A DNA stretch of 64,000 nt, taken from contig NZ_CM001514.1 in NCBI RefSeq assembly GCF_000263715.2, positions 5,394,498 to 5,458,497 of the forward strand, read 5' to 3'. Each line of letters opens with the position of its first letter. Positions within the stretch are counted from its first letter, which is position 1. Source of the DNA: Pseudomonas synxantha BG33R. Lineage in GTDB: Bacteria; Pseudomonadota; Gammaproteobacteria; Pseudomonadales; Pseudomonadaceae. A program made the translations under genes and the position numbers. Of the stretch, positions 59,027 through 64,000 are shown piece after piece. The notes beneath the pieces are model-generated. The model did no database searches. It saw only the letters and a list, made by a program, of their open reading frames with translations, and had not been told where the DNA came from.

Positions 59027-59692
59027 TCAGGCTTGCAGGTAGCGCAGCACCGACTCGCAGATCATCTCCCGGTGCCGGTGCTTGATCGCCTCGTCCGACA
59101 GTTCGATCTGGAATATCTCGCTGAAGGTATGCCGGTTGGAGACCCGGTAAAAACTGAACGAGTTGATCAACAAGTGCACGTCCAACGGCTCCAGCCCTTC
59201 GCGAAACAACCCCAGTTCGGCGCCACGGCGCAAGGTCTCGCCCAGCCCTTCGAGGATCTTGCTGTTCATCGCCTTGATGGTCTCGGTGCGTTTGACGTAC
59301 TCGGCGTTGTGGATATTTTCGATGCTGACGATACGCACGAAATCCACGTTCTGGTCATGGTGATCGAAAGTGAATTCCACCAGCCGGCGAATCGCCTCAC
59401 GCGGCTCCAGGGCCGTGAGGTTCATGCGGGTTTCGGTGTTGCGGATATCGCCGTAGAGCTTCTCCAATACCTCGACGTATAACTGCTCCTTACTGCCGAA
59501 GTAGTAATAGATCATGCGCTTGGAGGTGTGGATGCGCTCGGCGATGGCGTCCACGCGAGCGCCGGCCAGGCCCTGTTGAACAAACTCGACAATGGCTTCC
59601 TGGAGAATATTCTCGCGGGTCTTTTCCGGATTATTCTTGCGACTCTTGCGCGGTGCGTCGGCTACCGCGGGGAGATCGGGACTCGAGGTCAT
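59027..59692 (-). CDS. TetR-family regulator of the quinate/shikimate genes
   Basis: A protein of 221 residues. The N-terminal helix-turn-helix is clear: TRENILQEAIVEFVQQGLAGARVDAIAERIHTSKRMIYYYFGSKEQLY (about 25-70). The C-terminal ligand domain is all helical. It sits 75 bases after quiC1 on the same strand and is convergent with the dehydrogenase, matching PA0243. It likely controls the local genes in response to quinate, shikimate or dehydroshikimate; the ligand is inferred, not seen. The start has only a weak GTGAG site. Confidence 0.85.
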   Translation of the reverse strand: MTSSPDLPAVADAPRKSRKNNPEKTRENILQEAIVEFVQQGLAGARVDAIAERIHTSKRMIYYYFGSKEQLYVEVLEKLYGDIRNTETRMNLTALEPREAIRRLVEFTFDHHDQNVDFVRIVSIENIHNAEYVKRTETIKAMNSKILEGLGETLRRGAELGLFREGLEPLDVHLLINSFSFYRVSNRHTFSEIFQIELSDEAIKHRHREMICESVLRYLQA

Positions 59693-59767
59693 GGTGCGCT
59701 CACGGCCATTGTTTGCAGGCGCTGATTATGGGCCGCGGCGCTCCCCGAAGGAAGCACCTGCCTGCGG

Positions 59768-61669
59768 TTATAGCCGGGCCTGGCGTACCGCCCCACTGCG
59801 CGACTTGGCCATCGCCGCCAGACGCACCGCTACGTTGGCCGCGCCGTAGCCGGCATAGCCGTTCTTGCGCTGGATAATCTCGAAGAAAAACCGCCCTTCG
59901 AACGCCTCGGTGTACACATGAAACAACTCACCGCCCTGGGCGTCGCGGTCGTACAGCACGTTGTAATACGCCAGCTCACTGAGGAACTCATCGTCGAAAT
60001 CGAAGCGCGCCGCCAGGTCGTCGTAATAGTTGAGTGGAATATCCAACAACGGTACGCCGGCCTCTTTGGCCCGGCGCACCTCGGCGAAAATATCCGCGCA
60101 ATCGAAGGCAATATGGTGCACGCCCGAACCGCGATAGCTGGAAAGCGCGTGGGAAATCGCCGTATTGCGGTTTTCGGAGATGTTCAGCGGCAGGCGAATC
60201 GAACTGCAACGGCTGCGCAACGCACGGCTCTTCACCAAGCCGTAGGGGTCGGGCAGCACCACCTCGTCATCGGCTTCGAAATCCAGCAGGCTTTTGTAGA
60301 ACAGCACCCAACTGTCGAGGCTGTCCGCCGGCAGCGCCATGGCCATATGGTCGATGCGCAACAAGCCACCGCTGGCGGGTGTGGCCGCTTGCAGGTTGAA
60401 ATCGGTGTCGTACAGCCCGCCTTCGCTGGGGTCCACCAGGTAGATCAGGCTGCCGTCCGGCGCACGCACCGCGGCCAATTCCAGCTCGTTGGGGCCGACC
60501 AGGCCGCGATAAGGCTGGCCCTTGTAGGCCACCGCCCGCTCCAGGGCCTTGGCGCTGTCCTTGACCCGAATCGCGGTGGCGCACAGCGATGGGCCATGGG
60601 CCTCGAAAAAGTTGTGGGCGAAGGAATAGGGTTCGCAGTTGAGGATCAGGTTGATGTCACCCTGGCGCAACAGGCTCACGTTCTTCGAGCGATGCTGACC
60701 GGCCTTGGCGAAACCCAGGCGCTCCAGCCAGTGGGTCAGTTTGGCGCCGAGGCTTTCATCCACGGCAAATTCAAGAAACTCGATACCGTCGTATTCGCTG
60801 GCCGCCGGGGTTTCAAACAGGATGTCCACGGGCGCAGCGGGGGCTTGTTCAGCCAGGCGTTGGCGGGTTTTTTCTTCCAGGTATAACAGTGACCGCAAGC
60901 CATCCGCCGCATTCGCCCGAGTCGGCGCGGCGCGGAAACCGTCGTTGAAAATTTCCAGGGACAACGGCCCGGTGTAGCCACTCTGGATGATCGGTGCGAG
61001 AAAGCCAGCCAGGTCGAACTCGCCCTGCCCCGGGAAGCAGCGGAAATGCCGGCTCCACTCCAGCACATCCATGGCCAGGATCGGCGCGTCGGCCATTTGC
61101 ACGAAGAAGATCTTGTCGCCGGGGATCTGCGCAATGGCGCTGGGGTCGCCCTTGAGCGACAAGGTGTGGAAGCTGTCGAGCAACACGCCCAGGCTTGGGT
61201 GATCGACCTGGCGCACCAGGTTCCACACCTGCTGCCACGTGTTCACATGCTTGCCCCAGGCCAATGCTTCATAGCCGATGCGCAGGCCACGCTTGCCCGC
61301 GTGTTCGGCCAGCAGGCTCAAGTCATCGAGCAGAATACGTTCGTCGCCCACGCTGTCGGCCGAGGCATTGCTGCACACCAATACCAGGTCGGTGCCCAGC
61401 TCCTGCATCAAGTCAAACTTGCGCTCGGCGCGCTCCAGGTTGCGCGCCAGGCGGTCGCGGCGGCATCCTTCGAAATCGCGAAACGGTTGGAACAAGGTAA
61501 TGGCAATGCCCAGGTCGGCGCACATCTGCCTGACTTCCCGGGGGCTGCCGTCGTAATACAACAAATCGTTCTCGAAGATTTCCACCCCATCAAACCCGGC
61601 GGCGGCAATAGCCTCAAGCTTTTCCGGCAGGGTGCCGCTCAAGGACACAGTGGCAATAGAACGTTGCAT
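59768..61669 (-). CDS. quiC1: 3-Dehydroshikimate dehydratase QuiC1 (fused with HPPD-like domain)
   Basis: A two-domain protein of 633 residues. The N-terminal sugar-isomerase-like TIM barrel (1-280) carries all four expected metal ligands: Glu134 (GYEALAW), Asp165 (LLDSFHT), Gln191 (FVQMADA) and Glu239 (LSLEIFND). It converts 3-dehydroshikimate to protocatechuate. The C-terminal half (about 300-633) resembles 4-hydroxyphenylpyruvate dioxygenase and keeps a 2-His-1-Glu triad: His in RIDHMAMA (about 439), His in GVHHIAF (about 516) and Glu in FFFEIIQ (about 594). Its own reaction is not known. The protein matches PA0242 and P. putida QuiC1. GGGAG precedes the ATG. Confidence 0.95.
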   Translation of the reverse strand: MQRSIATVSLSGTLPEKLEAIAAAGFDGVEIFENDLLYYDGSPREVRQMCADLGIAITLFQPFRDFEGCRRDRLARNLERAERKFDLMQELGTDLVLVCSNASADSVGDERILLDDLSLLAEHAGKRGLRIGYEALAWGKHVNTWQQVWNLVRQVDHPSLGVLLDSFHTLSLKGDPSAIAQIPGDKIFFVQMADAPILAMDVLEWSRHFRCFPGQGEFDLAGFLAPIIQSGYTGPLSLEIFNDGFRAAPTRANAADGLRSLLYLEEKTRQRLAEQAPAAPVDILFETPAASEYDGIEFLEFAVDESLGAKLTHWLERLGFAKAGQHRSKNVSLLRQGDINLILNCEPYSFAHNFFEAHGPSLCATAIRVKDSAKALERAVAYKGQPYRGLVGPNELELAAVRAPDGSLIYLVDPSEGGLYDTDFNLQAATPASGGLLRIDHMAMALPADSLDSWVLFYKSLLDFEADDEVVLPDPYGLVKSRALRSRCSSIRLPLNISENRNTAISHALSSYRGSGVHHIAFDCADIFAEVRRAKEAGVPLLDIPLNYYDDLAARFDFDDEFLSELAYYNVLYDRDAQGGELFHVYTEAFEGRFFFEIIQRKNGYAGYGAANVAVRLAAMAKSRSGAVRQARL

Positions 61670-61742
61670 GGAAGACTCCCGGCAATTGTTGTTTGTGGCA
61701 AATTATTCGCCCCCAGCCTACAGGCAGCAATTAAAATGTACG

Positions 61743-61750
61743 AACCGGTT
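61743..61750. promoter_or_regulatory. Candidate operator in the quiC1/MFS divergent promoter
   Basis: The palindrome AACCGGTT lies in the 226-base gap between quiC1 (minus) and the MFS gene (plus), within GTACGAACCGGTTAGTTTTT. It is a plausible site for the nearby TetR regulator. The flanks do not extend the symmetry, so this is a weak call. Confidence 0.3.
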
Positions 61751-61895
61751 AGTTTTTGGTGCGATTATCGAACACTATGCCCGTTTAGCGAATTGACGAC
61801 TTTTTAACCACTGCGCACCATCGACCTGGCAATTCGTTCACGTAACAAAGACCCAGAACACACCATAAGAATTTCAAAAAAACGGGTACGACCTC

Positions 61896-63230
61896 ATGCC
61901 TCTGCAAAATCCAGCCCTGGCCACGCGCCCGGGCAACCCGCACGCCGGCATCGGCGACAAGATCCGCGGCGCCCTGGCCGTGGGTAAAACGCGCTGGGGC
62001 ATGCTGGCCCTGGTGTTTTTTGCCACCACCCTGAACTACATCGACCGCGCCGCCCTGGGCGTGATGCAACCGATCCTGGCCAAAGAAATGAGCTGGACGG
62101 CGATGGACTACGCCAACATCAACTTCTGGTTCCAGGTCGGCTACGCCATCGGCTTTGTGCTGCAAGGCCGCCTGATCGACCGCGTAGGCGTCAAGCGCGT
62201 GTTCTTTTGCGCCGTGCTGCTGTGGAGCCTGGCCACCGGCGCCCACGGTCTGGCCACTTCGGCGGTGGGCTTTATGGTTTGCCGATTTATCCTCGGCCTG
62301 ACCGAAGCCGCCAACTACCCCGCCTGCGTCAAGACCACACGTTTGTGGTTCCCGGCGGGTGAACGTGCGGTGGCCACCGGCATCTTCAACGCCGGCACCA
62401 ACGTCGGCGCGATGATGACGCCGATGCTGCTGCCCTTGATCCTGCACGTGTGGGGCTGGCAGGCGGCGTTCCTGTGCATGGCATCGCTGGGCGGTATCTG
62501 GCTGCTGTTCTGGGGGCTGAAGTACTACAACCCGGAAGACCACCCAAGCGTTAAACAATCGGAGCTGGACTACGTGCAACAGGAAGTCGAGCCCGAACAG
62601 CCCCGCGTGCCGTTCAGCCGCATCCTGCGTATGCGTGGCACCTGGGCCTTCGCCATCGCCTACGCGCTGACTGCGCCGGTGTTCTGGTTCTACCTGTACT
62701 GGCTGCCGCCGTTCTTGAACCAGCAATACAACCTGGGCATCAACGTGACGCAGATGGGCATTCCGCTGATCATCATTTACCTGACCGCCGACTTCGGCAG
62801 CGTGGGGGGCGGGATTCTGTCGTCATTCCTGATCGGCCGCGGGATGAACTCGATCAAGGCGCGGCTCTTGTCGATGCTGCTGTTCGCCTGCTGCATCGTC
62901 GGTGTGATCATGGCGGCCGGCTCCAGCCAGCTGTGGGTCGCGGTGTTCGCCATCTCCCTGGCCATCGGCGCCCACCAGGCCTGGACCGCCAACATCTGGA
63001 GCCTGGTGATGGACTACACGCCCAAGCACATGATGAGCACGGTGTTCGGCTTCGGCGGCATGTGCGCGGCCATCGGCGGCATGTTCATGACCCAGATCGT
63101 CGGCCATATCCTCACGGTGACCAACAACAACTACACAGTGTTATTCACCCTGATCCCGGCGATGTACTTCATTGCGCTGACCTGGATGTACTTCATGGCA
63201 CCGCGCAAGATTCCTACCGTCGACCTTTGA
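61896..63230 (+). CDS. MFS uptake transporter, candidate quinate/shikimate permease
   Basis: This 444-residue inner membrane transporter has 12 helices and belongs to the anion:cation symporter branch (as in hexuronate, galactonate and 4-hydroxybenzoate permeases). Features include FFATTLNYIDRAALGVMQP in helix 1, GRLIDRVGVKRVF as the loop 2-3 motif, and LGLTEAANYPACVKTTRLWFP in helix 4. It is divergent from quiC1 and matches PA0241. Uptake of quinate or shikimate is inferred from the neighbours. The ribosome binding site is weak. Confidence 0.85.
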   Translation: MPLQNPALATRPGNPHAGIGDKIRGALAVGKTRWGMLALVFFATTLNYIDRAALGVMQPILAKEMSWTAMDYANINFWFQVGYAIGFVLQGRLIDRVGVKRVFFCAVLLWSLATGAHGLATSAVGFMVCRFILGLTEAANYPACVKTTRLWFPAGERAVATGIFNAGTNVGAMMTPMLLPLILHVWGWQAAFLCMASLGGIWLLFWGLKYYNPEDHPSVKQSELDYVQQEVEPEQPRVPFSRILRMRGTWAFAIAYALTAPVFWFYLYWLPPFLNQQYNLGINVTQMGIPLIIIYLTADFGSVGGGILSSFLIGRGMNSIKARLLSMLLFACCIVGVIMAAGSSQLWVAVFAISLAIGAHQAWTANIWSLVMDYTPKHMMSTVFGFGGMCAAIGGMFMTQIVGHILTVTNNNYTVLFTLIPAMYFIALTWMYFMAPRKIPTVDL

Positions 63231-63231
63231 C

Positions 63232-64000
63232 CTACCTGCGCCGCTGCTGCCAGGCAGCGGCCAACCCGCTCATGCAGATCACCCCGATACCGACCACCGT
63301 GGTTGTATCGGGGGTATGGCTGAACACCAGCCAGCCCAACAACCCTGCAAACACAATCTGGCAATAGCCAAACGGCGCCAGCAAGGCCGGCGCCGCAAAG
63401 CGGAACGCCTGGGTGAGCATCAGGTGCGCGGTCATCCCGCAGGTGCCCAGTGCCAGCATCAGCACGCCATGCCACAGGCTCGGCACCTGCCAGAAGAACG
63501 GCACCATGGCGCTCATGACCAGGGTATTGCACAGCCCGGCGAAGAAGTTGCTGGTGGTCGGCGTATCGAACTTACTGAGGATGCGCGTCAACAGTTGGTA
63601 AAAGCAGAAGAACGTCGCCGAACACAACGGCAACAGCACTGCCGGCGTGAACAGTTCGCCGCCGGGATGGATGATTACCAACACCCCGATAAAGCCGCAG
63701 ATCACCGCCAGCCACTGGCCGCGTGTCACGTGTTCGCCCAACAGCGGCACCGACAGCGCCGTCACCAGGATCGGCGCGAGGAAGTTCACCGCCGTGGCTT
63801 CGGCCAATGGGATGTAGTGCAATGCCGCAGTGAAAAACAGGCTGGTGCCCAACAGGCACAAGGCACGTACCACCTGCATACCCGGGCGCTTGCTGCGCAG
63901 CACGCGCAAGCCTGATTGCGGCAGGAAGATCCCGGCCATCAGCAGGGTGTGCACCAGGTAGCGCGCCCATACCACCATCACAATGGGGTAGAACCCGGCC
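63232..64000 (-). CDS. EamA (drug/metabolite) transporter, 5' end cut by window
   Basis: The visible part is about 256 residues and continues beyond 64000 (in-frame AGFYPIV precedes the first Met). It has about nine hydrophobic helices in two EamA repeats: FLAPILVTALSVPLLGEHVTRGQW in the first and FAAPALLAPFGYCQIVFAGLLGWLVFSHTP in the second. EamA proteins carry small metabolites in or out across the inner membrane; the substrate is unknown. Its stop lies one base from the MFS stop, so the two are tightly convergent. Confidence 0.85.
   Translation of the reverse strand, partial: AGFYPIVMVVWARYLVHTLLMAGIFLPQSGLRVLRSKRPGMQVVRALCLLGTSLFFTAALHYIPLAEATAVNFLAPILVTALSVPLLGEHVTRGQWLAVICGFIGVLVIIHPGGELFTPAVLLPLCSATFFCFYQLLTRILSKFDTPTTSNFFAGLCNTLVMSAMVPFFWQVPSLWHGVLMLALGTCGMTAHLMLTQAFRFAAPALLAPFGYCQIVFAGLLGWLVFSHTPDTTTVVGIGVICMSGLAAAWQQRRR

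Overview
The window is chromosomal DNA of a Pseudomonas, most likely of the P. fluorescens group. The signs are high-GC coding sequence on both strands, typical Pseudomonas families (DUF6124, DUF3015, DUF2474, MapZ, QuiC1, HasA/HasR), many REP-type palindromes of the 'GTGGGAGC...GGCTTGCCTGCGAT' class between genes, and two gene orders that match P. aeruginosa PAO1 as I remember them: PA4601-PA4615 (morA to fpr) and PA0241-PA0245 (quinate/shikimate). I see no rRNA, tRNA, CRISPR array, insertion sequence or prophage. About 52 protein genes are supported, two of them cut by the window edges.

Layout. 1-7000: an isochorismatase-like hydrolase, a structured leader RNA with a DUF6124 gene, a secreted hypothetical protein, an ArnT-like glycosyltransferase, YqhA, and a large lipoprotein. 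7000-12250: a LonB-like protease, a DUF3015 protein and a DUF4105 envelope protein. 12250-14860: a repeat-rich, partly A/T-rich accessory stretch holding a small chorismate mutase and a stand-alone HsdR-N type nuclease. 14860-19130: a lipoprotein, an unusual GreA/GreB-like protein, gdhA and ettA. 19400-34030: the conserved block morA-glyA-yjiA/yjiX/cstA-mapZ-radA-ankB-katB-mscL-fpr, which joins c-di-GMP signalling, pyruvate or peptide uptake, DNA repair, peroxide defence and osmotic protection. 34030-35200: an A/T-rich stretch with a LuxR solo.

35340-47650: rlmG; the cyanide-insensitive oxidase operon cioAB plus a 55-residue partner, with an Anr box upstream; an MFS exporter; a PaoABC-like molybdenum aldehyde oxidoreductase; a DUF4879 secreted protein; a purine permease; and trmA. 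47800-57520: a complete heme acquisition locus read leftward in the order hasI-hasS-hasR-hasA-hasD-hasE-hasF. It holds an ECF sigma factor, an anti-sigma factor, a TonB-dependent receptor, the hemophore and a type I secretion system. Fur-like boxes precede hasI and hasR, and strong hairpins flank hasA. 57650-63230: the catabolic quinate/shikimate locus, with type II dehydroquinase, shikimate dehydrogenase, a TetR regulator, the fused dehydroshikimate dehydratase QuiC1 and an MFS uptake transporter. An EamA permease runs off the right edge.

Most of the window is core genome. The least explained parts are the nuclease island with its REP arms and multi-hairpin element, the structured RNA in front of the DUF6124 gene, the LuxR solo, the Gre-like protein with an altered tip, and the RNA hairpins around hasA.
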